This document shows positions 20,380 through 32,025 of a stretch of DNA of 64,000 bases, piece after piece (position 1 is the first letter of the stretch; each line of letters starts with the position of its first letter). The notes below the pieces were generated by a model. It was not told where the DNA came from, searched no databases, and saw nothing but the letters and a program-made list of their open reading frames with translations. The position numbers were made by a program, and so were the translations under genes. This DNA comes from Ectobius pallidus. Its lineage: Eukaryota > Arthropoda > Insecta > Blattodea > Ectobiidae. The stretch lies in contig CAXKWD010000003.1 in assembly GCA_964059195.1 (NCBI GenBank), positions 19,574,606 to 19,638,605 on the forward strand, written 5' to 3'.

Positions 20380-20640
20380 ATAACGTCGGCATTATCGGCA
20401 TTATAACGTCCATGAGAAGAAGTCTGTTTTTTTTTACCAAATCGAATTACTGGTACCGGAGTAATGCTGAATTTAGTGCCTATTTTATGCTAATATATTA
20501 GACAGAATTTATAAAATGCAAATCAGTTCTCATGACAACATATTGTTTCACACTGTTCATATACGGCTTTGGAAGTTGCAATACAAAATAAATAAATAAA
20601 TAAATATTAAATACCGGTACAGTTAGCTTTGACAAATAAC
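20380..20640 (-). repeat. ACAGAC-type dispersed repeat, reversed fragment
   Basis: GTACCGGAGTAATG, ATGCAAATCAGTTCTCATGA and CATATTGTTT match, in reverse, the left part of the copy at 49290-49615. Confidence 0.6.
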
Positions 20641-21340
20641 ATTACCCTCATATTCCTTCACATATGGTTATCAAACTAGACCTTTGTTCTTCCGTAAGCC
20701 CAGCTTAATGAATCTGGAGCTTAACTTGGAAATCCATTACAAAAATAACTAATTTTCTCCGTAATATAATTACAATTATCACTGATTAAACAAAAGCATT
20801 CTGGCTCTTTGTTACATCAGTTTACCTGATCTTATTATTATTGTTATTATTATTCAGTTGTTAGAAATGTGCTTTAGGAGTTAAATGGAGCACACATTAT
20901 TTTGATTCAGAATGTATGTTAATTGTCAAACAGCGCATGAAATATATTCACCAACGTAGCCAGCTCTAATAATTTGATACCAATTAGCCGACTGGCTTCA
21001 GTGTGTGCGTACCTTCGGGGCTTCTGTACAAACTACCAGAAACATTCCATTTCTACCAACGCATCAAATATTAATTCTCCCAAACTACATACAGTGTTTA
21101 ATTTCTTATCAAAAGAGAAGTCTACTGTAACCCATTCTGGCGGCAGAGTGCACTTTTCATTCCCCAGGCTTTTCATGGTAACACGATTTATGTAAGTTAT
21201 TATTTGTATCATAAAGCGGAAAATAAATGGTTAACCATCAATAATAGACAGGCAGATTGGTGTAAAAAACATGGTTGCGGTTATGGAAGGTCCGGGTTCG
21301 ATCCTTTATCTTCTCGGATTTTTCTGATTGAGTTCTGGAA
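20641..21340. other. Unassigned DNA
   Basis: No exon or repeat end supported. The open frame 20974-21195 lacks family motifs and splice context. Confidence 0.3.
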
Positions 21341-21344
21341 TTAA

Positions 21345-21500
21345 GTTCAGTGCTCTGGCTCAGAGGATGCGTCGCTCCTCTCACGCAGCGGGCCCGGGTT
21401 CGAATCCTGGTCGGGACAAGTTACCTAGATGCCGGTTTTCCTCACCTATGAGAAAAATTTCGAGTAACTTTTAGCTCTTTTGGTCCCCAGATATCATCTT
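21345..21500 (+). mobile_element. SINE fragment
   Basis: The tRNA-like head TGGCTCAGAGGATGCGTC and B box GGGTTCGAATCC match the SINE at 15845. It breaks off near CCCCAGATATCATC and lacks the (GAAA)n tail. Confidence 0.75.
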
Positions 21501-21947
21501 ACTTAATAATCTTATTAAGTTAATTGAACTATTTGCATAATTAACGGCGAGAAGATTCTCATTCAGCTTTAAAACGTAAGCAGCCTCAGAGCCCTGTTTC
21601 ATATAACTATTACACTCATATTATCAGCAAGTAGGCCTACATAATAACATTACTCAATATTATTAGTCTTCTGTTTCATAAGAATATTTTCTAATGATAT
21701 TAGTTATGAGTTCATGGCCCTAAATTAGTAGTAAATATTGCTAATATTAGTAGTAAACTGTTTCATAGATTGCAGAACTAATAAAATTTACTGATAAAAT
21801 TAGGTGTTTTTCTGTAAGTGTATTTGGACCAATAACTTATTCTCAAACCCATTCAGATTTTGTGATCTTAAATTTGTGGAAAATGAATCACTCTGATTTA
21901 ATTATCAATTTAGAAAAAGCTTACATACGCTATCAAAGGAACTTTTT

Positions 21948-22185
21948 GATAATATTATAGGAGAAAAATTCCTCTGACACTGGGACTTGAACCCAGAACC
22001 TTTAGCTGTCCCGTGCTGTCAGTGAGGTAGACCGTTAAGGGCAGTCAGTCATAGGAGAGAGGTTCTATCTGGCGCTGTGAATTGAACTCTGGAGTAGCTC
22101 AGTTGGTAAGAGCAATGGCACGGACAGCCAAAGGTCCTTAGTTCAAGTTCCAGCGACAGAGGAATTTTTCTCCTATAATATTATC
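21948..22185. repeat. Palindrome with tRNA-like sequence on both arms
   Basis: The outer arms (GATAATATTATAGGAGAAAA and its complement) continue into a tRNA-like segment on each arm. The right arm (22087-22160) has a good D-arm, TAGCTCAGTTGGTAAGAGCA, and a B-like box. Its anticodon stem loop lacks U33 and the T-stem pairs poorly, so it is not called a tRNA gene. It looks like a SINE head copied into an inverted pair. Confidence 0.65.
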
Positions 22186-22493
22186 ATGTAATGTCAGACA
22201 GAGACAATAATCTGAGGTACATGATTGGTTATGCATATATCTATAAAGGAACTTTTGTCATAAGTTTTTAGGATTTGAGGTTAGATTTTAGCCTTCTGGT
22301 ATCTTGAACAAGTGCCTGACAGATTTATTAATTCCTTAGACCTAGTTGTTATTTGTTACTTTTATGAAGATATTATATGTAGGCCGTGCTGCTTTGAAAT
22401 AGTCTTGGCAAAAAGTCTAAGAAGGGAAAAAACACAAACAACAATCCAGACATAATCTCCAAATCAATCAGCTGACTAATGAATCTCTTTATA

Positions 22494-23094
22494 TATATAA
22501 GGCTTTGTCCTGACTGACTGACTGATTGACTGACAGGAATCAAGGTAGAGACTTGGAGTTTTGACAGTACTTTCGTTTTATAATGTAGGTGCTCACTAAG
22601 AAAGGATTTTGAAAAATTTTGATTTTAAATGCCAAAAATTATATGTTTTTGAGAATACTTAATCCATTTTTACACAGAATTATCAAATCCAAATCACAGT
22701 TCACTTGACAACAGTATTGTTGGCAGTCTTCACATAAGGCTTTGGAAGTAAATGAAACAAGACTTGACAATCGTTATAATAAAATTGTTTATGCTTGATT
22801 TTAGTAAGGTTCATGAATTTATGGTTCATTTGAATCGTTTCATTTTTAATTTGTATGCCCATATGGCAGCATATGATTCGTTTTGTTCGTTTGTTTACTT
22901 ATATTTTTTTCCGTTAAACAATATAATTTAGAATAAAATTATTTAATTCCTGCAATTTATGTAGAAACGATGTCAATGTTAATAAATGTAATGTTTTAAT
23001 TATTTTTCTGTTAAATAAATGATTTAAACACAATATCTAGGAGTCGAGTAAGTAATCGGGGGAGAAGCCGCGGGCACCTGCTAGTTAATAATAT
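22494..23094 (+). mobile_element. Non-autonomous Helitron, family A 5' end with family B 3' end
   Basis: A|TC at 22493-22495 and CTAG|T at 23091-23095. The 5' GGCTTTGTCCTGACTG block and the following body match 150-927. The 3' hairpin is GGAGAAGCCGCGGGCACCTG rather than the CCCGGGCGACGCCGGG type. 601 bp, no coding. Confidence 0.8.
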
Positions 23095-23195
23095 TAGTGA
23101 AGAGATTTTATGAGTAGTTTTCATATCTCTATAAAACAAGATTTCGTTAACTAATAAATAATATTATTTGCAAGTTCTATGAAACAGGGCTCAGA

Positions 23196-23499
23196 GTGCA
23201 GTTTCTGATCCTTCGTGATCAATGCATTGTATACTACACAAGTAGCAAACGTCTATAATGGAGAAATTGTCAATGTGGGCATTCAAAATGATGTTGTAGC
23301 TCTAATATGTTACACATAGAGATATGAGTGATGCTACTCAGCTGTCAAAACAGTGTGTCCCACATCGCCACAACACCCACAGACACTCCTCAACATGCAT
23401 TACCTACTTACCAGTGATCAGTTGCCTAAACAGAATATTCTTGATGTATGTTCTGTGGTGATCCACCAAAGGCATTATGCTGTCTGAAGTCTGTCAGAT
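23196..23499. other. Unassigned DNA
   Basis: No gene, promoter or repeat terminus recognised. Confidence 0.3.
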
Positions 23500-23836
23500 T
23501 ATACAGAGTGTTAATAAATAACACCGAAATATTTTACCTGTGTATAGAGGGGTCTTAGACAAGCAACTTTTATTAGGAGATTTTTGCTCTATGACGTAAT
23601 ATGTGTATGCTACAGGGCATTAAAGTCATTAAAATTTGGTGCCCATAAATCAATAATTACGCAAAATAGGGTTAAAATGTTCCTTAAATTGACTTCATGC
23701 CTTCCTAATGATCGATAAAAACCTGACTCTTAATCATTCGTCAACAGCTATATCATAATTTAGCCTTTACATAATCAGCAAAATTTACAGACTAATCACA
23801 TGACTGGTCGCCACTGCATTAGTCATTTTTTATTTA

Positions 23837-24293
23837 CAGTAGAGCCTCGGTAATTCGAGCCCCGGTATTTCGAGGTTCCGTGTAATTCGAGCTGGTCTTA
23901 AGAAAACTAAAATGTTCAATAAAACTAGAGTAAAATCTCGATTTTATACGGTGTCCGCATGTAAGATTTACGCACTTCCGAATGTGTTACATTTTCAACA
24001 AAAATGCAGGTAAAACTGTCCCACTTAGGGGTTTCGTTCATAATACACAGAAAGAACCTTGGCTTCAGACTGTTAATACATTTCTATTACAGATTGACAG
24101 AAACCGTAGGCGTAACACAGGTATGTAGGCTTACTATATTGTTTATATATTTATTTTTAAAACCATTATTGTGCTCATTAAATATTTATTTATGATTTAC
24201 CCATTGCCTTAGTGATATTTCCGTATAATCCGAGTTTTTTGTAATTCGAGGTATCCTCAGCCCCAATTAGCTCGAATTATCGGGGTTCTACTG
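23837..24293. mobile_element. Pogo/Tigger-type MITE
   Basis: TA duplications (23835-23836, 24294-24295) and inverted ends CAGTAGAGCCTCGGTAATTC and GAATTATCGGGGTTCTACTG. These resemble the CAGTAGAACCTCG ends of pogo/Tigger elements. 457 bp, no transposase; the plus-strand frame 24004-24195 is not supported. Confidence 0.8.
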
Positions 24294-24452
24294 TATAACT
24301 ACTGACTACAGTGTTAACAGCGAAATTCCTTTGTTTTGCATTTTTTTCTAAGGTTAGAAGTCAGTGGCGGGCATGCCCTGAGAGATTTTTTGCTGTAACA
24401 GGAAAAATTGAATCCGTAGAGCAAAAATCTCCTAATAAAAGTTGCTTGCCTA

Positions 24453-24972
24453 TCACTCTTTTGTATATATTAATTCTGTATAAGACTTTGACTTCCTGAT
24501 AGCCATGTTACTGTGTTGTAAACATTCACCCCTTCAGCAATCCATCATTCACCTCATCATCCTCTAAGTATGTACAGACGTCTTCCGATTTTGTCATTTC
24601 AGTGTGTTGTAAATATTCACCCTCCGCTAATTCAACACTCGCCTCATCATCATCTTCTATATGTACACTTGATTCCTCCCAATTTATGTAATTTAAGTGT
24701 GTTGTAAATATTCGCCCTGCATCATCTCATCATTCACCTCATCGTCATTTTCTACATATGTACTGATTGTTTCTGATTTATTGCCATCGTACCATGTTGT
24801 AATATTCACCCTTCGCTAATTCATCACTCACATCATCATCATCTACATTTATACCGAAGTCTTGAAACCAAGATAGCAAACTGTATGTAAATATTAGTCT
24901 ATGTATTATCTGTATTCTCCCCAGTAGTGTAGCCTTCGGCTGTGGGACTCTGGGTCAACTATGGTAAAAAAA
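24453..24972 (-). pseudogene. Insert coding for acidic repeat peptide on minus strand
   Basis: Inserted into MITE copy 3 and ending in an A9 run on the plus strand. Read on the minus strand it contains about four units of roughly 85-90 bp, each giving an acidic peptide (for example VENDDEVNDE) followed by GEYLQH. At least one unit is broken by a stop. This could be the acidic C-terminus of a transposase, such as a pogo-type protein, or a diverged satellite. The family is not recognised. Confidence 0.35.
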
Positions 24973-25948
24973 AAGTCCCCTCTATACACAGGTAAAATAT
25001 TTCGGTGTTATTCGTTAACACCCTGTATTTGGCAAGGATGTTCAGAGAGAGAAATCTACGAGGCGCGTCCAGAAAGTAAGTTTCCCTGGGAACGTTTACA
25101 GAAACAAAACACAATTTAATGGAAATATTTATCGTACATTTACGGCATGTAAAGAACCCTGGACAAGCCTAAATTAGAGCCTCTGGACAAAATTTCTCGG
25201 CCCTTTCACGTCCAAGTAATACCTTAGTTTCCTGAGGGGGGTTGAGAGACGATGGGCTTACCATCTGTCCTACTGCCCTCTCTCAGAAAATGAGCGTAAC
25301 AAAATTCATATAGGTAACAGAAACCTCCACTTGGAGGCCCCTTCGCCCCAACAAAGGGGGCTATAGGGTTACAGACAGTCTATAGGGTTATAGACATGTT
25401 GTTAAAGGGAATTGATTGGAACACACTGTATAATGCAGAGTTGTAAAACATTATAGTCTTCTTTTACTTAGAACTGTTAACGTTCTCAATGGCTTAGCAG
25501 ATCATTAAGCTTATCTTGCAACCATTTCAAAATAAACTACACTTTCTAAGAAAAACAAAGCTATAAATTTAACAGTTAAGGAAAATGGTTTGTATAGGAG
25601 AGGGAATGTTATCATGTTATCAGCATGAAATATAAAAACAGTTACGTTCATGTCCAGAATGAACACGACATCGGCCATGGAGAAGGCAGTAAATCAAAAC
25701 ACATATCAAGATATTATGGTTTTAATTACCACATACGCTATAAATGGGAATATGTAACCCAAGGATATTATATGTTTAATAACCGAAGGCTCTGAAATCT
25801 GAGAGTGTTTTGTTCATTTCCTATAGCTAACTTGAATATCTCACTTTGTGACATTAATGGAATGAAATATTATGTAAATAAATCGTTTTAGGTGGCCATG
25901 AAACCAGAATGATATATTTCTGCTAAATTCTCCACCTATGACTTAATA

Positions 25949-27262
25949 TACAGAGTGTTAATGAATAATACCGAAATAGTTTACCCGTGTATAGAGGGGA
26001 CATAGGCAAACAACTTTTATTAGGAGATTTTTGCTTTATGACGAAAAATGCGCAAACTACAGGGCATTAAAGTCATTACAATTTGGTGCTCATAAGTCAA
26101 TAGGTAGAAGCGAAATAGGATTAAAATTTTCATGAAGTTGACTTCATGTCTTCTTAGTGATCGATAAAAACCAGATTTCTAATCATTTATCAACAGCTAG
26201 CCTATATCATAATTTAGTGTTTCCATAATCTGCAAAATTTACAGACTAATCACATGACTGGCCACAACTGCATTAGTTTTTAGGTAGATTTTCGAAGAAA
26301 AATCTACCTATTGCAATGGATACCACTTTATGATTTTCGAAAAATTCTTTCATATCTTTACGTTTCATGCTCCCCTAAGTACGAAACCACCGCCCGTTCA
26401 AAAAAAAAATTTGTGATATTTATATATATATATATATATATATACACGATAGCGGCCGTAATTTTGAAGATATTTGAACCAAATTTTATTATGTTATTTC
26501 TAGGCCCAATAGTTCGGACAAGTTCGTTAATGGGCAAAATTGGCCCAAGGGGGTGGTCGGGGGAGGGGGTTGAAATTTTAAAACATTTATATCTCGGCCC
26601 CTATGAAGTATAGAGGAAAACTTTGTTTGAATAAATTAGAGTACTCCCTATGGAGTTCACAGTGACACCAACAATTCGGGGGTTCGAGTGAGGGTGGGGG
26701 TGGGGGTGGGGGTGGGGGATGAAAATTCGAAACTTTTGAAACCACGTCTTGTGGGGTATCGTTGAAAAGCTCTTGATGAGTACTCTACAAATCAATAAAT
26801 AGTTTCTTGATAGCTCTCATATGACGCGAGATTTTAATGTTTGAAAATAATAACACTTAAAAGAATTATTATAATATCATAATTTTGTCTTGTTTAGCGT
26901 CTTTGCTAATTTTATTCATTGCTGATCTTGCGCACGGCCTCCCAGAATATTATATCCTATTCTTGTTGTCAAAACAAATGATTGTAGGCTCTTCCTCTTT
27001 ACCGAATTCAGTTCTTATTACTGCAGGTTTACCATGCCAAGGCTAAAGAAGAAGAGTGCTATGCAGCGACAATAAATTAAACCAAAAGCACTTCGAAATC
27101 TACCTCCGCCTGTAGGCCTGCCTAAAGGGATTTTTTTAATTCATACCTCCAGTGTATGAACCTACAACGAAGTTCTTTGTTTTGAAATTTGTCAAATATT
27201 AGAAGTCAGTGTACCTCTGTACACAGGTAAAATATTTCGGTGTTATTCATTAACACCCTGTA
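25949..27262. mobile_element. TA-target MITE (TACAGGGTGTT family), copy 4
   Basis: TA duplications flank TACAGAGTGTTAATGAATAA and TTCATTAACACCCTGTA. A copy of the AGGTAGATTT repeat (26281-27130) is inserted in its middle, so three layers are nested here inside the mariner element. Confidence 0.8.
26281..27130 (+). repeat. Dispersed repeat, AGGTAGATTT family, copy 2
   Basis: Begins with a self-complementary 30-mer (26281-26310: TAGGTAGATTTT, short spacer, AAAATCTACCTA) and ends CTGTAGGCCTGCCTAAAGGG. It contains an (AT)n run at about 26419-26443 and a GGGTGG/GGGGGT tract at 26691-26720. Near its right end it carries about 100 bp (ATGCAGCGACAATAAATTAA) shared with copy 3 but not with copies 1 and 4. 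Confidence 0.7.
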
Positions 27263-27803
27263 TATCCTATATTGAATTCCCCATATCCAGTGCTGATAAC
27301 CTAAACTACTTGTAAAACAATTTTGTTTTTTATTAACTAACCTGGATGTTTAAACACCTCCTAGCAAGTCTCCTGCAGAAGTTCGGCTGGGAGGTGTTTA
27401 AATATCCACCCTACAGCTCGGACCTTGCTCCCAGTGATTTCCATCTTTTCCTACTCCTCAAGTAATGACAGGGAATGACAGAGAATGACAGAGAGGAGGA
27501 GATGTTTTGTCACACAGTGGTTCAAATCCCTGGCGGCAGACTTCTACGACAAAGGTATTCAAAAGTTGGTTCCACGGTATGACAAATGTTTCAATTCCGG
27601 TGGCGAATATGTTGAAAAACAGCTGAATACTTGCTGTATCTGTTACAATAAATATTTCCTTGAAATTATGTCTTGTTTCTGTAAACGGCCCCATGGAAAC
27701 TTACTTTACTCCTTACTTTAAGGACGCTCCTCGTTAGAAAACCACTCTCAACACTTAGGTCATGCCTTAATTTAAAATAAATTGTGCAAAATATGTTGCA
27801 CAA

Positions 27804-28279
27804 ACTTTCTCGCATATACGTGTTAAGGGCTAGCACTGAAAAAAGTAAATTATAGAGACAATTAAATTTTATTTATTGCAGAAGTACGGATGTAGCCATT
27901 TTATTAGTCATAGATAAGTTTTTCAAATTTTAAATTTTTATTAAAATTTTTATTAAAATTGTTAGAGCCAATTTTTAAAAAATCAAAATTTTTAAAAAAT
28001 CTAAATTTTTTAAAAAGTTTTAATGAAAAGTCCCCTTAAAATTTCAGTGATGAATATCAAATTCTGGGCGGTTCGGCAAAATTTCAAAAAAAGTCCTTAA
28101 TTAAAAAAATTAACCGTTTCCCGCTGTGCTTGTCCTTAGACAGACGGACAGACGTCATTAGAAAAACACTTTTTTTCGGTTTCTAGGCATCGTGAAATAT
28201 GTTTTCTCGGTATTATCTCGATTTCGATTTTTTGTCATGTTAACAATACTTTCTCCATACCACGTATATGCGAGAAAGT
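27804..28279. mobile_element. TIR element ACTTTCTCGCATATACGTG
   Basis: Perfect 19-bp inverted ends (27804-27822 and 28261-28279) bound 476 bp of A+T-rich DNA containing a short (ACAGACGG) motif near 28140. No clear target duplication (AA on both sides) and no coding. The superfamily is not assigned. Confidence 0.65.
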
Positions 28280-28702
28280 AAAAAGGAGGGAATTTATATT
28301 TTAATTGTATTGCCTTGATAGTGATGTGGACTCAATGAGCATAGCGACTATTTGAATAGGATTGAATTGAATGAATACTGCATAGGATATACGATATGAA
28401 ACACCCTATTCTGCCTCCATTCAATATCATTCATTAAATAAATAGAAGGAATGAATCCCATGCCCAATACATGGGTTTTAGCTTCAAAAACACCATGCGT
28501 TCTTTTGAAATTAAAAAAAAAGTAATATGTGCACGTATTATTCACTTTCACTGAATAAAATGCATTATCAGTATAACATGCTTATATAGGAGGTATATTC
28601 AGGGTTTCGCCAGAAAATGTAACACTGCATCTGTGGAATATATAGATGTGACTTTCCCAATTAATGTTTTATTGGAATTAACTCTTTTTGTAGGCTAATA
28701 AA
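28280..28702. other. Unassigned DNA
   Basis: No gene supported; the minus-strand frame 28348-28551 is not convincing. The last 8 bases are the left target duplication of the hAT element. Confidence 0.3.
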
Positions 28703-29250
28703 CAGGGCCCGGATTCTGATGACCTAAAATTGTTTGAAAAATGACCTATAAAATGACCCTAAATTATAAAGAAAATGACCTAATAATTACAAAGAATGAC
28801 CTGAAAACTCATATTTTATTTATAAAAATTATTATTGTGCACACAAAGATATAGACTAATTTATACATAATTCTAAAAACTGTAAATGTAGAAAGGATAT
28901 CGTAAGTCTAAAAGCTTTGTTCTTGAATGGAACATTTGAGAAGAAAAATAAGAAAATTGTTTTTAAAGTAGATTCTACAACAATGTTGCATTATAGTAAC
29001 CTAGTCATATATTTAAAGTAAATGCATAAAAATGACAAAATCAGGAAGCAAATGACACGAAAATGACTAAATAATGACCTAAAAATGAAATAAATGCCCT
29101 AAAAATGTAAAATTCCATAAAATGACAAAAAATGACCTAATAAAAATGCATTTCTATAATCTAGAGGCCATGATTAGGATTTATCTACAAGTTGGCAGTG
29201 TCTAGGTAGCATCAATATAAAGATGACATGTCATTAGAATCCGGGCCCTG
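28703..29250. mobile_element. hAT-type non-autonomous element
   Basis: A perfect 8-bp duplication CTAATAAA (28695-28702, 29251-29258). Inverted ends CAGGGCCCGGATTCTGATGA and TCATTAGAATCCGGGCCCTG. The interior is dominated by a recurring AATGACCTA(A) phrase. A longer relative lies reversed at 38815-40128. Confidence 0.85.
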
Positions 29251-29258
29251 CTAATAAA

Positions 29259-30048
29259 TAACAAAAGCCGTAGGCTAACTTTGGTCTAGTAACGGAAAAC
29301 CTTGCATTAAGTTTTCATATTCGTGTTGACCAATTATTGTCAATGTGATAATTGAGGGGGTCAGCGCAACATTGGTCTAAGCCGCTTTCTTCTTAAAGTT
29401 TAGAGAAAAAGCAAGTTATAGATCTAAACTTTATCCTATAGATGTGTACGGAGCAAAATTAAATAACCTAATGTGAAAGTAAAAAGCACAGTTCACAAGA
29501 GTAAGTTTTTGAGACTGTTTACACGCTTAAATACTCTGAAGTCAGTTGAACTTTCTATTTTAGATTAAGCGTCCAGGGCCCCGAGTTCGATTCTCAATGT
29601 TTTGTATACATTTACAATTTGGATCTTCTCACCGCCAGACAAATCTTTTCCTCGCACGTTTCTTTATTGATGATGTAAGTTTTGAAGGCCTTGGCTCGCG
29701 ATTTTCTTCCATAATACAAATTACTAGAGGTTATTCCTAGGCCTATTAATTTTCTTACAATATGTGGCGTACTTCATCACCCATTATGTAAATGAAAAAT
29801 GCAACGAATGAATTAATTACGTTATAAACTACGTTTTGTTATAAAATACGTCTTGTATTTAGTAACTTATGTCACTTATTTTTCAGAATCAACAAATTTG
29901 CCAAGGCAACGAAAAAAACGATGGCAAGAAGTCTGTTTGCAAGGAACTCATTTAATAGAACTTAGGTTTCCACAATTACATAAGTTATAAATAATCGTAC
30001 GATGTGTGCGGAATGGAAATTGGTGTACGCATTTAGGCCTACATAGGC
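29259..30048. other. Unassigned DNA
   Basis: No exon, RNA gene or repeat terminus recognised in about 790 bp. Confidence 0.3.
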
Positions 30049-30375
30049 GTAACCAGGCCGACCATATGGGGGGGTTATAACATCCGCGGGGTCTGGGGGG
30101 TATGGAATACCCCCCAGGGAGAGGGGGGTCCGGGGGTCCTCCCCCGAAAATTTTTAAAAATTAAGTTGCAAAATAACGAGTTTTAAGCTTCCGAGGGTCC
30201 TCCCCCGGAAAATTTTAAAAATTAAGACGCAAAATAACGAGTTTTAATCTTCCCACGCTTTATACTTGTATTAAGTAATTTATGGGCAGACTTAAAAAAA
30301 TTATACAATTTTCCTTTTTTTAATCAATGGGGGGGGGGGTTCAAACCCCCAAACCCCCCCCCTCGGTACGCCTAT
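30049..30375. mobile_element. MITE with CATAGGCGTA ends and G-rich/C-rich arms
   Basis: CATAGGCGTAACC at the left and GGTACGCCTATG at the right, with G runs and C runs just inside each end (up to ten G near 30333). Two internal units share a GGGTCCTCCCCCG phrase followed by AAAATTTTTAAAAATTAAG. The superfamily is not assigned. Confidence 0.65.
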
Positions 30376-30605
30376 GCGCATTTATAACGTCCATGGGAAG
30401 AAGCCTATTGATATTGGACCAAATCGGTTAGAAGCCTATTGATATTGGACCAAATTGGTTGACCGGTACCGGAGTAATGCCCAATTTAGTGCCTATTTTT
30501 TGGTAATATGTTAGAAAAAATTTATGAAATGCATATCAGTTCTCATGACAACATATTGTTTTCCAGTGTTCATATCAGGGTTTGGAAGTTGCAATACAGT
30601 TAGCT
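30376..30605 (-). repeat. ACAGAC-type dispersed repeat, reversed, with local duplication
   Basis: GAAGCCTATTGATATTGGAC occurs twice in tandem (about 30401 and 30431). ATGCATATCAGTTCTCATGA then matches, in reverse, 49320-49390. Confidence 0.6.
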
Positions 30606-30756
30606 TTGACAAATAAGACATCCACATATTCCTTCACATGTGCTTATCAAACTAGACCTTTCTTCTTCCATAAGCATCAGATTTTTATTTATGTGGATAC
30701 CATTCACTATTATTGATTTATAGGAATTAATTTCATCAATAGCATCTATGTCCACC

Positions 30757-32025
30757 TCTGTGGCGGCAGGGAATGTGTTCGCTCTACTCATGCAGCGGGT
30801 TCGATTCCTGGTCTGAAAAAGTATGCTACTTGGCGTTTGCCGTGATTTTTCCTCAACTTTGAGAGGAATGCCGGGAAATTTTAGGCCCTCTTCATCCCCG
30901 GAAATCAACTGGCCGTCATTATCACCTTCAACCCATCAGCGCCTTGATCAGTGTATGTTGGCAAATGTTGTGTTCGGAATTGGGCTGGTCACTCATCCGG
31001 GTAGGCCCTCCAAGCCCTTGCCTGGTCTATAAAGTACTAGCTTAAAAGACCCGGCGTCGCCCGGGTTTTGTATTTTGTAATTGGAAATTAGTTTATGAAG
31101 GATTTTCAATTTTAAATTCTAGGTCCTTATATAGGCATTTATAATTTGAAATAGGAAGAACGACTTATTACACTCAAACTATTCCCTCAGAAAACGCTTG
31201 ATATAGTTTTTTATGGCTCATAGAGGATCTAGAATTTTGCATCCCATCGCTTGTACAGTGCACAGCAAGCCTGGTAGAGGTTTAAATAAGAAGAAACAGA
31301 AATTCCTGTAACATAAAATTGTAATATCGAGGCGGGAAATTTCCCACTCTTATGTTACCATAAAGCCGTTTTGGAGATGAAATTAAACAGAAAGCATTAT
31401 CACTTTCATACTTTTCTCTCCAAAAACCTGCGATATAATATAATAATATACACATTACCATACCTCGTTTTGTTTTCTCTATGTCCAGGGTAGAGAAAGT
31501 TATGTGATTCCATTATTTTAGTGAATTTCATTCTGTAATATTTATTTATAACATGAATTATTTTGATAACTTCTCTTATTTGTCAAAAGTGCATTTCAGT
31601 TGTTTCTTCCAAGCCCACCTGATACCATTTGGCAACAATATATTCTGTGATTTGGAATTGATAATTCTATGTAAAAAGGGATTAAGTATTTTCAAAAACA
31701 TTTAATTTTTGGCATTTAGAATCAGAATTTTTCAAAATCCTTTCTTAGTGAGCACCTACATTATGAAACGAAGGTACTGTCAAAATTCCAAGTCTCTACC
31801 TGTTATAGTTTAGGCTGTACGTTGATTCCTGTCATTCAGTCAATCAGTCAGTCAGTCATTCATTCAGTCAGTCAGGACAAAGCCTTTTATATATATAGAG
31901 ATATAGGCTATGTGATCCATAGAATCTTTTGCCCCGACAGGTCGCGGTCCTTTAAGATCCTGGCGGCGTGGGTCGCGTAAACCTCCCTAGAGCGGGGGAG
32001 GTTAAACTAAGAGAAAGAAGAAGTC
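30757..32025 (+). mobile_element. SINE split by a Helitron
   Basis: The head has a B box (GGTTCGATTCC near 30798) and a body matching 15845-16298 up to about 31036. The rest (GCCCCGACAGGTCGCGGTCC and a GAGAGAAAGAAG tail) resumes at about 31902. The interruption is the reversed Helitron 31037-31901. The copy is diverged; the frames over it are not genes. Confidence 0.75.
31037..31901 (-). mobile_element. Non-autonomous Helitron family A, reversed, inside a SINE
   Basis: On the minus strand it starts TC after A (31901-31902) and ends CTAG before T (31040-31037, 31036), with hairpin CCCGGGCGACGCCGGG near the end. The interrupted SINE acts as an empty-site control: no bases are duplicated. 865 bp, no Rep/helicase. 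Confidence 0.85.

Larger units (their letters stand above)
21591..23190. mobile_element. TIR element with 5-bp duplication, hosting two nested repeats
   Basis: GCCCTGTTTCATA at the left and TATGAAACAGGGC at the right, flanked by TCAGA on both sides (21586-21590, 23191-23195). Inside are a tRNA-like palindrome (21948-22185) and a Helitron (22494-23094). A left-end fragment of the same family occurs at 35134-35279. No transposase was recognised. Confidence 0.7.
23502..25027. mobile_element. TA-target MITE (TACAGGGTGTT family), copy 3, with two inserts
   Basis: Outer ends TACAGAGTGTTAATAAATA and GTTAACACCCTGTA. The MITE body is interrupted by a pogo-type MITE (23837-24293) and by a foreign stretch (about 24453-24972) that ends in an A run. 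The left TA is present; the right one is mutated. Confidence 0.75.
25059..27733 (+). pseudogene. Mariner-type element, second lineage, with nested inserts
   Basis: Inverted ends CGAGGCGCGTCCAGAAAGTA (after TA, 25057-25058) and a degraded partner at about 27690-27733 that includes GTTTCTGTAAACGG. The C-terminal transposase remnant lies at 27370-27690. It contains the equivalent of SDLAPSDFH, then the frame from 27485 with TQWFKSLAADFYDKGIQKL, RYDKCFNSGGEYVE. There are stops and a frame change between these parts. The N-terminus and catalytic core are not visible. A TACAGGGTGTT-family MITE (25949-27262) sits inside. The foldback at 60991-61664 belongs to the same lineage. Confidence 0.75.

Noticed and set aside
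22087..22160. Functional tRNA gene
   Set aside because: The D-arm is good, but the anticodon loop lacks U33 and the T-stem does not pair. It is part of a palindromic repeat with a reversed twin.
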